Notes: a model not told the origin generated them from the letters alone. Shown: positions 8,934-18,231, numbered from the stretch's first letter. The stretch is DNA of 64,000 nucleotides from QHWT01 sp963755695 (GCA_963755695.1 CAVWLB010000008.1:558001-622000), one strand, 5' to 3'. Numbers and translations: made by a program.

Positions 8934-9325
8934 TCAGCGGCGCGTCAGCGGTGAGGTCGCCCGTTGACGATCGAGCGAGGCCCCCAGGTCGATCAACCTG
9001 ACGAACTCGGAACGATGGCCATCGGGATCGCTGCCTCGATGCGCACGCGCGAGCTCGGCCGCCGCTTCCCACGTCGAGTCTCCCTTGAATGGCGATTGTC
9101 GCAACAGCATACCGAACTCGGCGACCGACGCGGCGAATCCCAGGTTGTGCTCGAGCTCGGTCTTCTTGTTGGCAACCGCGACGGTCGAGAGATGGCCCGT
9201 ATCTCCGTCGGGGATCCTTGTACCGCACCCTGACGGTCATGAGCTCGCCGGATCCCGCGCTGCTTCCGACCGCGGGCGATTGATACTTCAGCGGATCGAT
9301 GGCTACCGCGACTCCACCGAGCACG
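8934..9325 (-). pseudogene. C-terminal fragment of a VWA/YfbK-like protein
   Basis: On the minus strand the reading goes AIDPLKYQSPAV, GELMTVRVRYKDP, then after a 1-nt shift near 9222 DGDTGHLSTVAVANKK, FAASVAEFGMLLRQSPFKGD and HRSEFVRLIDL. This is the conserved C-terminal region of von Willebrand factor type A proteins related to E. coli YfbK. The VWA domain that should precede it is absent, so this is a fragment. Confidence 0.7.
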
Positions 9326-9332
9326 CTCCGTT

Positions 9333-9428
9333 CGGGATTACGACAAGGATGCTGGAGACATGGGCGCGGGGCACAACGTCACGGTGCTCTACGAAATCAT
9401 GCCGCCTGGAGAAAAGCTCGATACGCCA
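9333..9428 (+). pseudogene. Inverted internal fragment of the VWA/YfbK-like gene
   Basis: The plus strand reads DYDKDAGDMGAGHNVTVLYE followed by IMPPGEK. In the family this segment lies directly before the PLKYQ segment found on the minus strand next door. Here it is in the opposite orientation, so a block of about 100 bp appears inverted inside the gene remnant. It could be real or an assembly artefact. Confidence 0.6.
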
Positions 9429-9852
9429 CTCCGTCGACGCGCGCCGCTGCAAACGCCGCAGCTGGCGGGGCCGACTCCTGAGCCAGAAGTGCCTTGGTAT
9501 CCACCGTGGTGGACCGGCTCACGCTGCCGGCCTGCATCCTGAGCAGGAGCGGCGATGGCGAGCGCGTGCCGACGACAATCGCGCGAGTGCGGAGCTCCTT
9601 GAACCCGTTCAGCCGTGCGCGTACTTCGTAGCGTCGTGCCGCGACGTTCTTGAACTCGAACCCGCCGCGCGCGTCGCTCGTAACCGTCGCGATGACCTTC
9701 GCATCGCTGACAAGCTCGACGGTCACTCCGGACAGCGGCGTGCCTGACGAATCCGTAATCGTGCCGGTGATCGACAACGCCGCCACGCGGGTCGTGGCAG
9801 CCGCGGAGAGCACTAACAAACACATGACGGCCGAGTGAATCAGAAGGCGCAT
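9397..9852 (-). pseudogene. N-terminal fragment of the VWA/YfbK-like gene (carboxypeptidase-regulatory-like domain)
   Basis: From ATG 9852 there is a signal peptide (LLIHSAVMCLLVLSAA) and a carboxypeptidase-regulatory-like beta-sandwich (TITDSSGTPLSGVTVELVS; FEFKNVAARRYEVRA). Vicinamibacterial VWA proteins often start like this. The frame stops at 9397 where it runs into the inverted block. GAGGAAG precedes the ATG. It could instead be a short standalone secreted protein, but the neighbouring fragments favour a broken larger gene. Confidence 0.55.
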
Positions 9853-10029
9853 GGGCCGCTCTTCCTCAGTCAGGCTGGCTGTGTCTTTAGACACCGATTG
9901 GCGTCAGACGGTTGTCTGACCCGAAGGCGATGTGCGCTTGTCTCGCCATAGCCGGCTTGGCGGCGAAGGCGGAAGGCGCGATGTGCGGCGAGCTGCGAGA
10001 TAACCTGAGCCCGAGGCCTGAAGCCCGCT
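9853..10029. other. Intergenic region, no gene seen
   Basis: Between the VWA-like N-terminal fragment and the duplicated parE end. A GGCGGCGAAGGCGGAAGGCG stretch weakly resembles the dispersed repeat at 2803 and 6650, and a CTGAAGCCCGCTTCAG palindrome lies at about 10018-10033. No coding signal. Confidence 0.4.
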
Positions 10030-10100
10030 TCAGACGTCGAGTTCCACGGCTTCCTCGGCGCGCTCCATGATGAAACGGAAGCGCGCCGATGGATCCTTTC
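10030..10100. repeat. 71-bp direct duplicate of the parE 3' end
   Basis: Positions 10030-10100 are identical to 10181-10251, which encode the last residues and stop codon of parE. The copies are separated by 80 bp. The extra copy is a non-functional tail duplicate downstream of the gene. Confidence 0.85.
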
Positions 10101-10106
10101 TCAACG

Positions 10107-10130
10107 CGCGTGGGGCCCCACCCCCACGCG
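10107..10130 (-). terminator. Hairpin downstream of parE
   Basis: CGCGTGGGG (10107-10115) and CCCCACGCG (10122-10130) form a perfect 9-bp stem with a 6-nt loop, between the two copies of the parE end. There is no U-tract, so termination function is a guess. Confidence 0.4.
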
Positions 10131-10180
10131 CTGCGGCTCGACTCGCTGCGCTCGCTCGCCGCGGCCGCAGGCGCTTCCCA

Positions 10181-12097
10181 TCAGACGTCGAGTTCCACGG
10201 CTTCCTCGGCGCGCTCCATGATGAAACGGAAGCGCGCCGATGGATCCTTTCCCATCAGCTCGTTGATCACTCGATCCGTGACGATGTGGTCCGCGATGTC
10301 CACGCGCAGCAGGCGGCGGGTGCGTGGATTGAGCGTGGTCTCCCACAGCACTTTCGGCATCATCTCGCCCAGCCCTTTGAAGCGCGTGATTTCAGGGTTC
10401 GCGCGGCCGTTGCCGTGGAGCTTCAGCAGCCGCTCCTTGTGTGCATCGTCCAGCGCCCAGAACGTTTCTTTGCCGATGTCGATGCGGTAGAGCGGCGGCT
10501 GCGCGAGAAACAGGCGACCCGACGAGATCAGCAGCGGCATGTGGCGATAGATGAACGTCATCAGCAGCGTCGCGATGTGGTGACCGTCAGAATCCGCATC
10601 GGCGAGAATGATGATCTTGCCGTAACGGACGCGCGACAGATCGAACGTCTTGCCCAGCCCGCAACCGAGAGCCGTCACCAGATCCGAGAGCTCCTTGTTT
10701 TCGAGGACCTTCGCGAGCGACGCGCTTTCAGTGTTCAACACCTTGCCGCGGAGTGGCAGGATTGCCTGCCGCGCCCGGTCGCGCCCCTGCTTCGCCGAGC
10801 CACCCGCCGAATCACCCTCGACGATGAACAGCTCGCTGTCGTCGCGGCCGGGCGATGTGCAGTCGCTCAATTTCCCGGGAAGGGTCAGACGGTTGGAGGT
10901 AGCGGTCTTGCGCGCCACCTCTTGTTGCGCCGCGCGGCTGGCCTCCCGGGCCCTCGCCGCCAGAATGATCCGCGCGACGATTGATTCGGCAACCGAAATG
11001 TTGGTGTTCAGCCAATGCTCGAGCGACGGACGTATCTGCGAGTCGACGCCCGCCGTCAGCTCGGGGTTGTTCAGGCGATCTTTCGTCTGCCCCTGGAACT
11101 GCGGCTCCTGCACGAACACGCTGAGCACGGCAACCAGCCCCTCGCGGATGTCCTCTGCGGTGAGCGTCACTCCTTTGGGGGAAAGGTTGTGGGTGTCGAT
11201 AAAATTCCGGACCGCCTTTCCCAGCCCGGCGCGGAAACCGTTCTCGTGCGTGCCGCCGGATCCGGTTGGAATGCCGTTGACGTAGCTGCGGACGTGTTCG
11301 TCGGTTGACTGCGTCCACTGCAACGCGACGTCGAGACGGATGCCGCTCTCGTCGTGCTCGCGGGTCACCGTGAACGGCGCGTCGTGAACCTGCGCGGCCC
11401 CGCGATCAGTGATGATCTTCTTCAGGTAATCCGCGAGACCCTCGGCGTGCTGGAAGACGGCCTTCTCCTTCTTCTCCTCGTCCTCGAACGTGATCCGAAC
11501 GCCCTTGTGAAGATAGCTCGAGATCTCGAGCCGCTCCTTAATGATCTCGGGATCGAACTCGACCTTCGGAAAGATCGTCGTGTCCGGTCGAAAGAAGACC
11601 GTTGTCCCGGTGCCACGCGCGGCGCCGAGTTTCTTCACGCTACCAACCGGCATGCCCTGCTTGAATCGCTGCTCCCACAGCGCACCGTCGCGCTTGACGG
11701 TGGCCACCAGCTCCTTTGACAAGGCATTGACCACACTGGCCCCGACGCCGTGAAGGCCGCCGGCCGTCTTGTAATTGCCGGCCTCGAACTTGCCGCCGGC
11801 ATGCAGCGTCGTGAAGATCACCTCGAGGGCGCTCTTCTTCGTCTTGGGATGTTTGTCGACTGGAATCCCGCGGCCATCGTCGGCAATCGTCATCGACGCG
11901 CCGTCGTCGTGGAGCGTAACGGTAATGTTCGACGCGTAGCCGTTCATGGCCTCGTCGATGGAGTTGTCGAGGATCTCCCAAACCAGATGGTGGAGTCCGG
12001 CGCTCCCGACGCCGCCGATGTACATGCCAGGGCGCTTCCGGACGGGCTCCAGGCCTTCGAGGACGGTTATGTCTTTCGCGGTGTATGTTGCTGGCAC
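10181..12097 (-). CDS. parE: DNA topoisomerase IV subunit B (GyrB/ParE family)
   Basis: A 638-residue type IIA topoisomerase ATPase subunit. The GHKL ATPase has EILDNSIDEAMNG and GGLHGVGASVVNAL; the TOPRIM domain has ELFIVEGDSAGGSAK and ILADADSDGHH (canonical DxD, with Ser where many have Val). The C-terminus LGEMMPKVLWETT is typical. The size suits ParE or short GyrB; pairing with the GyrA-like gene at 18.5-20.9 kb, in the same orientation, favours topoisomerase IV. GTG start at 12097. Its 3' end is duplicated downstream and its 5' side abuts a word-repeat island. Confidence 0.88.
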   Translation of the reverse strand: MPATYTAKDITVLEGLEPVRKRPGMYIGGVGSAGLHHLVWEILDNSIDEAMNGYASNITVTLHDDGASMTIADDGRGIPVDKHPKTKKSALEVIFTTLHAGGKFEAGNYKTAGGLHGVGASVVNALSKELVATVKRDGALWEQRFKQGMPVGSVKKLGAARGTGTTVFFRPDTTIFPKVEFDPEIIKERLEISSYLHKGVRITFEDEEKKEKAVFQHAEGLADYLKKIITDRGAAQVHDAPFTVTREHDESGIRLDVALQWTQSTDEHVRSYVNGIPTGSGGTHENGFRAGLGKAVRNFIDTHNLSPKGVTLTAEDIREGLVAVLSVFVQEPQFQGQTKDRLNNPELTAGVDSQIRPSLEHWLNTNISVAESIVARIILAARAREASRAAQQEVARKTATSNRLTLPGKLSDCTSPGRDDSELFIVEGDSAGGSAKQGRDRARQAILPLRGKVLNTESASLAKVLENKELSDLVTALGCGLGKTFDLSRVRYGKIIILADADSDGHHIATLLMTFIYRHMPLLISSGRLFLAQPPLYRIDIGKETFWALDDAHKERLLKLHGNGRANPEITRFKGLGEMMPKVLWETTLNPRTRRLLRVDIADHIVTDRVINELMGKDPSARFRFIMERAEEAVELDV

Positions 12098-12106
12098 TAG
12101 GCTACG

Positions 12107-12266
12107 GGTCTCGGTCTCGGGTTCTCAGGTTCTCAGGTTCTTGTGTCAGTATCGCAGAAACAGCATCGTCTGACGACTGACAACGTTGCGTGCAGCGCGT
12201 GCTTCCCGCAGAACCCCGCGAACCCTAGAACCCGAGAACCCAGAACCTGAGAACCCGAGAACCCGC
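12107..12266. repeat. Word-repeat island 1 (GGGTTCTC / GAGAACCC)
   Basis: The left arm (12107-12143) is made of GGTCTCG and GGTTCTCA copies. The right arm (12210-12266) is made of the complement (GAACCC, AGAACCTG, GAGAACCCG). A 66-nt spacer without the word lies between them. The DinB-family gene on the right ends GGGTTCTGA, so its stop codon is itself a variant of the word. The other side is the parE start. Confidence 0.8.
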
Positions 12267-12273
12267 TTGAGCG

Positions 12274-12759
12274 TCAGAACCCCATCACCCTTCTGACAAT
12301 CGCGATCTGTCCGGCGTGGTAGGCATCGTGCTGGACGATGCCGTGGAGCAGTTCGTAGTAGCTGACGCCGGTTCCGAGCTCGCGATTGCGCGGGTCGTTG
12401 GTGGGCTGAAGGAGCTTTGGGTCGGTCATGCCGCGCACGACTTCCACCAGACGGAGGTGTGAAGCGTCAAGTGCGGCGAGGGCCGCCTTCCATCGCTCCG
12501 GCGTTGGATCGCCAACCTTCGGCCAGTCCCCCGCCTCGGGCTCCTGGGCGGGTTCGCCAGTGGCTCGTCGCGCCACTTCGTTGCGCCAACCAGTGGCGTG
12601 CAGAACGAGCTCCCAGATGCTGTGGGCACCGTTCGGCGGCCGCGTCGCCGCCTGCTCGGCGGTCACACCCTTCAAGATTTGCGCGATCGGCGAACCATGC
12701 CAGGGATCGCCGTCGTGTGCGCGCTTGAACTGATCGATCAGGCGATCGGCTTCGGACAC
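12274..12759 (-). CDS. DinB/DUF1572-family four-helix protein
   Basis: The 161-residue protein matches the DinB-like (YfiT/DUF664) fold: LVLHATGW near residue 50 and HGIVQHDAYHAGQIAIVRR near the C-terminus supply the three metal-binding His residues. Such proteins are thiol-transferase-like or damage-inducible metal proteins of unknown substrate. It lies 4 nt after the sucB stop codon and may be the last gene of sucA-sucB. It is unrelated to DNA polymerase IV at 40.9 kb despite the shared name. Confidence 0.8.
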   Translation of the reverse strand: MSEADRLIDQFKRAHDGDPWHGSPIAQILKGVTAEQAATRPPNGAHSIWELVLHATGWRNEVARRATGEPAQEPEAGDWPKVGDPTPERWKAALAALDASHLRLVEVVRGMTDPKLLQPTNDPRNRELGTGVSYYELLHGIVQHDAYHAGQIAIVRRVMGF

Positions 12760-12763
12760 GGCA

Positions 12764-14050
12764 TCACTCGATGAGCAGCGCGCCAGGATCCTCGATCAGT
12801 TCCTTGACCCGGACGAGAAACCGCACCGCTTCCGAGCCGTCGACGATCCGGTGATCATAGGTGAGCGCGGTATACATCATCGGCCTGACCGCAACCTGCC
12901 CGCCAGCGACGACCGGACGTTCCTTGATCGCGTGGAGACCGAGGATCCCGACCTGCGGAGGATTGAGGATCGGTGTGCTCAGCAGGGAGCCGAACACGCC
13001 ACCGTTGGTGATCGTGAACGTGCCGCCCTGGATGTCTGCGAGCGACAACGTCCCGTCTTCAGCAGCCTTTGCGTACTCGCGAACCTTCTGCTCGATCTGG
13101 GCGAACGAGAGTCGATCGGCGTCGCGGAGCACCGGAACAACCAGCCCTTCGCTCGCGCCCACCGCTATGCCGATGTCGTAGTAGTGCTTCAGCACCATCT
13201 CGTCCCCCTGGATCTCCGCGTTGATGCGCGGAAAGTCCCGGAGCGCGCCGACCACGGCCCTGATGAAGAACGATGACAGGCCAAGCCCCACGCCGTGACG
13301 GTCCTTGAACGACTGCTTGTGCCGTTCCCGCAGAGCCATCACCCCCGACATGTCCACCTCGTTGAACGTGGTGAGCATGGCCGCCGTGCTCTGCGCCTCG
13401 ACGAGGCGACGCGCGATCGTCGCCCGCCGTTTCGACATGCGGACCCGCTCCTCGGTCCGCTCCCCTTCCGGGCGGCGGCGATTCTCCGATACCGGTGTGG
13501 CCGGCCGGGTCTTCTGAGGTGCTGGCGGCGCAGGCGCCTCGGCGGGCACGCCAGCGCCCTGTCGCGCGGAAACCGGGGCAGCGGCTGACGCGCTTTGCGC
13601 GGCCTGTTCCACGTCCCGCCGCATGACGCGTCCGGCATCGCCGCTGCCGCGCACCTGTTTGAGATCAACCTCGTTCTGCTGTGCCGCCTTCCGTGCGGCC
13701 GGCGTCGCGCGCGTCCGGTCCTGGTCTGCCGGCTTCTCGACGGCTGCCGCGGTGTCGGGCTTGGCTACCTGGGAGGATTCAGCGCGCTTCTCCGGCGCCG
13801 TCTTGGCTGATGCGGACTCGTCTATCACGCCGAGCACTTCGCCAACTTTCACGTCGGCGCCGTCGGTGTGATCGATCCGGCTCAACACGCCGCCCTGCGG
13901 GGCCGCGACCTCGAGATCGATCTTGTCGGTCTCGAGCTCGACGAGCGGATCGCCGGCGGATACGACGTCCCCTTCCTTCTTCAACCACTTCGCGACCCGC
14001 GCGTCGACGATCGATTCACCGACCTCGGGCACGACGATATTTGCTGGCAT
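12764..14050 (-). CDS. sucB: 2-oxoglutarate dehydrogenase E2, dihydrolipoyl succinyltransferase
   Basis: 428 residues in three parts: a lipoyl domain (residues 1-77, lipoylated Lys43 in ETDKIDLE), a Glu/Ala/Pro-rich linker, an E3-binding domain (around ATPAARKAAQQNEVDL), a second linker, and a catalytic domain ending YDHRIVDGSEAVRFL with the active His and Asp. It transfers succinyl groups to CoA in the TCA cycle. GGTGAGGAG just before the ATG fixes the start. It follows sucA by 46 nt; no lpd (E3) is nearby. Confidence 0.93.
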   Translation of the reverse strand: MPANIVVPEVGESIVDARVAKWLKKEGDVVSAGDPLVELETDKIDLEVAAPQGGVLSRIDHTDGADVKVGEVLGVIDESASAKTAPEKRAESSQVAKPDTAAAVEKPADQDRTRATPAARKAAQQNEVDLKQVRGSGDAGRVMRRDVEQAAQSASAAAPVSARQGAGVPAEAPAPPAPQKTRPATPVSENRRRPEGERTEERVRMSKRRATIARRLVEAQSTAAMLTTFNEVDMSGVMALRERHKQSFKDRHGVGLGLSSFFIRAVVGALRDFPRINAEIQGDEMVLKHYYDIGIAVGASEGLVVPVLRDADRLSFAQIEQKVREYAKAAEDGTLSLADIQGGTFTITNGGVFGSLLSTPILNPPQVGILGLHAIKERPVVAGGQVAVRPMMYTALTYDHRIVDGSEAVRFLVRVKELIEDPGALLIE

Positions 14051-14096
14051 CTTCTCCTCACCTTTACGGGCGGAACCCCTCAGGGTCTTCTCGCGA

Positions 14097-16919
14097 TCAT
14101 CCCGCGACCTGTTCGGCAGCAGGCTTCGATCCGAGCTTCGCGCGGCTTTGCGGCTTGGATTCCGCAAAGGCGGCTTCGATCAGCACCTGCTGCTGTCGTG
14201 CGTGCCTGGCCGCCGATCCCTCCGCCGGGCTTGCGCTGCGGGGTCGCGCGATGGCGCGAACCGGGCGGCCGTTGGCGACTTCGATGAGCCGCGTCCGGAC
14301 GAATTCCCAGGCACCCATGTTTTCCGGCTCTTCCTGCACCCAGACGATCTCCTCGGCCGATTCATAGCCGTCGAGCATCGCGCGCAGGTCCCGCATCGGC
14401 AGCGGATAGAGCTGTTCCAGACGGCAGAGCGCCACGTCCCGTCGCGCGTTGCGCAGCTCGGCACCGGCAAGATCCACGAAAATCTTGCCGCTGCAGAGCA
14501 GCACGCGGCGAATGTCGCCGGCGCGCGCCCGTGCCTCTTCGTCGTCGATCACCATGCGGAAGCGTGACTCGGCGAGCTCGCGCGGCGCGGACGCGACCAT
14601 CGGATGGCGCAGCAAACTCTTCGGCGTGAGCACGACCAGCGGCAGCGGATCCTTGATCAACAGCGCGGCCTGCCGGCGCAGGAGATGGAAGTACTGCGCG
14701 GCCGTGGTGCAGTTGGCGATTCGCATGTTGATGTCGGCGGCGAGCTGGAGAAAGCGCTCGGGACGTGCGCTCGCGTGATCCGGCCCCTGGCCTTCGTGCG
14801 CGTGCGGCAGGAGCAGCACGAGCGAAGGCTGCTGCCCCCATTTGATCCGGGCCGAGACGATGAACTCGTCAATGATGACCTGGGCGCCGTTGATGAAGTC
14901 CCCGTATTGCGCTTCCCAAATCACCAGCCGCGACGGCTCCTGGACGTTGTAGCCATACTCGAATCCGAGCACCGCGTTCTCGGACAGCGGACTGTTGTGG
15001 ATCTCGAAGCCGGCGCGGGCCTGCGGCAGCGACTGCAGCGGCACGTGCAGCCCGCCGGTCTTCACGTCGTGAAACACCGCGTGCCGATGGCTGAACGTTC
15101 CGCGCTCGACGTCCTCGCCGGTGAGCCGGATGCTCACACCGTCGGCGAGGATCGACGCGAAAGCGAGCTCCTCCGCGGTCGACCAGTCGATCGTGCGCTC
15201 GTCGGCCCGAGCGAACACCTGCGCCCGCCTCTCGCGTCCCCGCTCCAGCTTTCGATGAATCGAGAAGCCCGGCGGGAACGTGAGCAGCGCGGCATTCAGT
15301 TCGCTGAGACGCTCGAGTGGAACCGCGGTCTGCGCACTTGCCGCGGCGCCCGGCGGCGGCGGCGCCGGGAGCGGCTCGACCATGTCCTGCTCGGGCTGGA
15401 GCGCGTCCATCGCCGCCTGCAATACCGCGTTGTATTTGGCGACCAGCCGCTCAGGCAGTGATGGATCGATGACCCCGCGCTCGACCAGCGTCCGGGCCCA
15501 GAGCTCACGGACGGTCGGATGGTCGGCAATCTTCTGATACATCAGCGGCTGCGTGAACGCCGGCTCGTCCCCTTCGTTGTGGCCGTGACGCCGGTAGCCA
15601 ACCAGGTCGATCAGGAAATCGCGCTGAAACTCATGGCGATACGCGATCGCCAGCCGCGCCGCCTCCACGCACGCCTCGGGATCGTCCGCGTTCACATGGA
15701 CGATGGGGATCTTGAAGCCGCGTGCCAGGCCGCTTGCGTAGGAGGTGCTGTAGGAATCCTGCGAGTCCGCGGTGAACCCGAGCTGGTTGTTGACGATGAT
15801 GTGAATCGTGCCGCCGGTGTCGTAGCCGCGCAGCCGGCTCAGGTTCAGCGTTTCAGCGACGATCCCCTGCCCAGGAAACGCCGCGTCGCCATGAATCAGG
15901 ACCGGAAGACTGCGCGCCGGATCGAACTCCGGGGCGCCCGGGCGGTCGGTCACGGTCCCTGCCGCGCGGGCCATGCCTTCGACGATCGGATCGATGGCCT
16001 CGAGGTGGCTCGGGTTCGGCGGCATCGAGACCACCAGATCCATCTCGCGGCCGTCCTTGATCGCGCGGTGCGCGCCGGCGTGATACTTCACGTCGCCGGT
16101 CCAGGCCATGTCCTCGCGGAAATTCTTCGACGAGAGCGGATCCTTGAACTCCGCGAGAATCTGCTGATAGGGCTTGTTCAGCAGGTGCGCCATGACGTTG
16201 AGGCGGCCGCGGTGCGCCATCCCGATCAGGATCGATCGCGTGCCGCCCTCTGCGGCTTCGCCAATCACCTCGTCGAGGACCGGCACGAGCATGTCGAGCC
16301 CTTCGATCGAAAAGCGCGTCTTGCCCTGGAAGGTACGGTGCAGGAAACGCTCGAAAACCTCGACCTGGGTGAGGCGGCCGAGCAGCGCGACGGGATCGAT
16401 GGGATCGGCCGGCGCCCGGAATCGCCCCAGCTCCGCCGCCTGGCGGAGCCATTCGCGCTCCCGGGGCACGAACACGTGTGCGTAGTCGTACCCGGTCGTC
16501 GAGCAATACAGTCGCCGGAAGGCTTCGACGACCTCGTCCATGTTCGAAGCGGTCTCGGCAAGCGGCGAGGCAATGAGCGTGGCGGGCAGGGCGCGGAGGT
16601 CTGCTTCGGCGACGCCGTGGGTTTCCGGCAGCAAGGACGGATCGCCACGCCGCGGCCGGCCAAGAGGATCGATCTGCGCGGCCAGATGACCGTAGCGCCT
16701 GATCGCGCGCGCGAGGCTGACCGCGCTGACCGCCTTGCGAAGAAGAGATGGATCGGCGGCCAGCGGCGCCTCGTCGACGACATCCACGACCGGCGGCGTC
16801 CATCGCTCGAACAGGGCTCGCGTTTCCGGGTCAACCGATGCGGGATCGCGGCGGAAGCGCTCGTAGAGTTCGAGTACGTATCCGCGGTTGAGGCCGGTGA
16901 ATCCCTGCCAGGATGACAT
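14097..16919 (-). CDS. sucA: 2-oxoglutarate dehydrogenase E1
   Basis: A full-length 940-residue TPP-dependent decarboxylase. It starts GFTGLNRGYVLELYERF, has the IGMAHRGRLNVMAHLL block, the LIHGDAAFPGQGIVAET TPP region, YRRHGHNEGDEPAFTQP and the C-terminal WVQEEPENMGAWEFV. It decarboxylates 2-oxoglutarate and loads the lipoyl group of SucB. A GATTAT box lies 6 nt before the ATG, sharing an AT-rich spot with the TATAAT of the divergent M48 gene. Confidence 0.95.
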   Translation of the reverse strand: MSSWQGFTGLNRGYVLELYERFRRDPASVDPETRALFERWTPPVVDVVDEAPLAADPSLLRKAVSAVSLARAIRRYGHLAAQIDPLGRPRRGDPSLLPETHGVAEADLRALPATLIASPLAETASNMDEVVEAFRRLYCSTTGYDYAHVFVPREREWLRQAAELGRFRAPADPIDPVALLGRLTQVEVFERFLHRTFQGKTRFSIEGLDMLVPVLDEVIGEAAEGGTRSILIGMAHRGRLNVMAHLLNKPYQQILAEFKDPLSSKNFREDMAWTGDVKYHAGAHRAIKDGREMDLVVSMPPNPSHLEAIDPIVEGMARAAGTVTDRPGAPEFDPARSLPVLIHGDAAFPGQGIVAETLNLSRLRGYDTGGTIHIIVNNQLGFTADSQDSYSTSYASGLARGFKIPIVHVNADDPEACVEAARLAIAYRHEFQRDFLIDLVGYRRHGHNEGDEPAFTQPLMYQKIADHPTVRELWARTLVERGVIDPSLPERLVAKYNAVLQAAMDALQPEQDMVEPLPAPPPPGAAASAQTAVPLERLSELNAALLTFPPGFSIHRKLERGRERRAQVFARADERTIDWSTAEELAFASILADGVSIRLTGEDVERGTFSHRHAVFHDVKTGGLHVPLQSLPQARAGFEIHNSPLSENAVLGFEYGYNVQEPSRLVIWEAQYGDFINGAQVIIDEFIVSARIKWGQQPSLVLLLPHAHEGQGPDHASARPERFLQLAADINMRIANCTTAAQYFHLLRRQAALLIKDPLPLVVLTPKSLLRHPMVASAPRELAESRFRMVIDDEEARARAGDIRRVLLCSGKIFVDLAGAELRNARRDVALCRLEQLYPLPMRDLRAMLDGYESAEEIVWVQEEPENMGAWEFVRTRLIEVANGRPVRAIARPRSASPAEGSAARHARQQQVLIEAAFAESKPQSRAKLGSKPAAEQVAG

Positions 16920-16924
16920 GTCCT

Positions 16925-16931
16925 TATAATC
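16925..16931. promoter_or_regulatory. Overlapping divergent -10 boxes (sucA / M48)
   Basis: TATAAT (16925-16930, plus) lies 8 nt before the M48 ATG. On the minus strand GATTAT (16926-16931) lies 6 nt before the sucA ATG. The whole gap between the two start codons is only 19 nt, so both mRNAs should be leaderless or nearly so. Confidence 0.6.
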
Positions 16932-16938
16932 CTACCGC

Positions 16939-18231
16939 ATGCCTATCCGAGCAGGAGCGGTGCTGATCGCGCTTCTCTGTGCGGTCGCACTCACACGGCC
17001 GGCGTACGGCCAGGCGCCGCCGCGGTCCATTCCGGCGGCGGCGACCGGCGACCACATCGACGTCGAGGCCGCAACCGACGCCTACCTGGCACAAATGCCG
17101 CCGGCGCAGAAGGCTCGTTCCGATGCCTACTTCGAGGGCGGATACTGGATCGATTTCTGGACCACCCTGTTCAATGCAGTCATGTTCCTGGCGCTGCTGC
17201 AGCTTGGCGTCTCGGCCTGGCTGCGCGATCGGGCGTCGCGGCTGACCCGCCGCAGGACGTTGCAGGTGGCGCTCTACGCGATTGGTTTCGTGCTGATCAC
17301 GTACGTGCTCTCGTACCCGCTGAGCGCCTATGTGGGCTTCTTTCGCGAGCACCAGTACGGACTGGCGACCCAGTCTTTCGGCGGCTGGATGGGCGATCAG
17401 TTGAAGGAACTTGCCATCTCGCTGATCATCACCCCGGTCGGCTTGATTGTGTTGTATGCCGTGCTGCGCCACGCCCCGCGCACGTGGTGGCTCTGGGGAG
17501 CAGTGGTCACGATCGCGATGCTGCTCTTCGTGGTCGCGATTGCACCGGTTTATATCGCGCCGATTTTCAACAAGTACACGAGGCTCGAGCCTGGCCCGTT
17601 GCGCGACGATATTCTCCGCCTCGCCCATGCCAACGGGATCCGCGCGGAGGAGGTCTACGAGGTCGATGCGTCGCGGCAGACCACTCGGGTCAGCGCCAAC
17701 GTCAGCGGCATGTTCGGCACCGAACGCATCACTCTCAATGACAACCTGCTGAAGCGCGCCTCACCCGCGGCGATCCAGGCGGTGATGGGGCACGAGATGG
17801 GCCACTACGTCCTGAACCACGTCAACAAGATGATGCTCGCCTTCGCCGTCCTCACCGCGATCGGCTTCGGGATCGTCGCCTGGGGCTTCGAGCGTCTCGC
17901 ACGCCGCCATCACGCCCGGTGGCGCGTGGAAGGGATTGCCGATCCGGCCGGTCTGCCGCTCATCGCGCTGTTGTTCTCGGTGTACTTGTACCTGCTGACG
18001 CCGGTGACCAATTCCATCATTCGCACCAACGAGTACGAGGCCGACGTGTTCGGCTTGAACGCCGCACGTCAACCGGACGGCTTCGCCGAAGCTGCGCTCC
18101 TACTCAGCGACTACCGCAAGATGTCACCCGGGTCCACCGAGGAACTCATCTTCTTCGATCATCCAAGCGGTCACACGCGGATCTTCACTGCCATGCGATG
18201 GAAAGCCTACAGACTGAAGACTGAAGATTGA
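16939..18231 (+). CDS. M48-family (Ste24-like) membrane zinc peptidase
   Basis: 430 residues: signal peptide or first helix (AGAVLIALLCAVALTRPAYG), several membrane helices, the zinc site HEMGHYVLNH and a later NEYEADVFG that gives the third ligand. Layout resembles CAAX-prenyl-protease-type Ste24 rather than HtpX. It likely degrades membrane or exported proteins. Its last codons (LKTED then TGA) are written in the first words of repeat island 2, so the C-terminus has been shaped by the repeat. Confidence 0.88.
   Translation: MPIRAGAVLIALLCAVALTRPAYGQAPPRSIPAAATGDHIDVEAATDAYLAQMPPAQKARSDAYFEGGYWIDFWTTLFNAVMFLALLQLGVSAWLRDRASRLTRRRTLQVALYAIGFVLITYVLSYPLSAYVGFFREHQYGLATQSFGGWMGDQLKELAISLIITPVGLIVLYAVLRHAPRTWWLWGAVVTIAMLLFVVAIAPVYIAPIFNKYTRLEPGPLRDDILRLAHANGIRAEEVYEVDASRQTTRVSANVSGMFGTERITLNDNLLKRASPAAIQAVMGHEMGHYVLNHVNKMMLAFAVLTAIGFGIVAWGFERLARRHHARWRVEGIADPAGLPLIALLFSVYLYLLTPVTNSIIRTNEYEADVFGLNAARQPDGFAEAALLLSDYRKMSPGSTEELIFFDHPSGHTRIFTAMRWKAYRLKTED

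Noticed and set aside
15519..16916. 465-residue open frame opposite sucA, and a similar 520-residue frame opposite parC (19224-20786)
   Set aside because: Antisense shadows of conserved genes.
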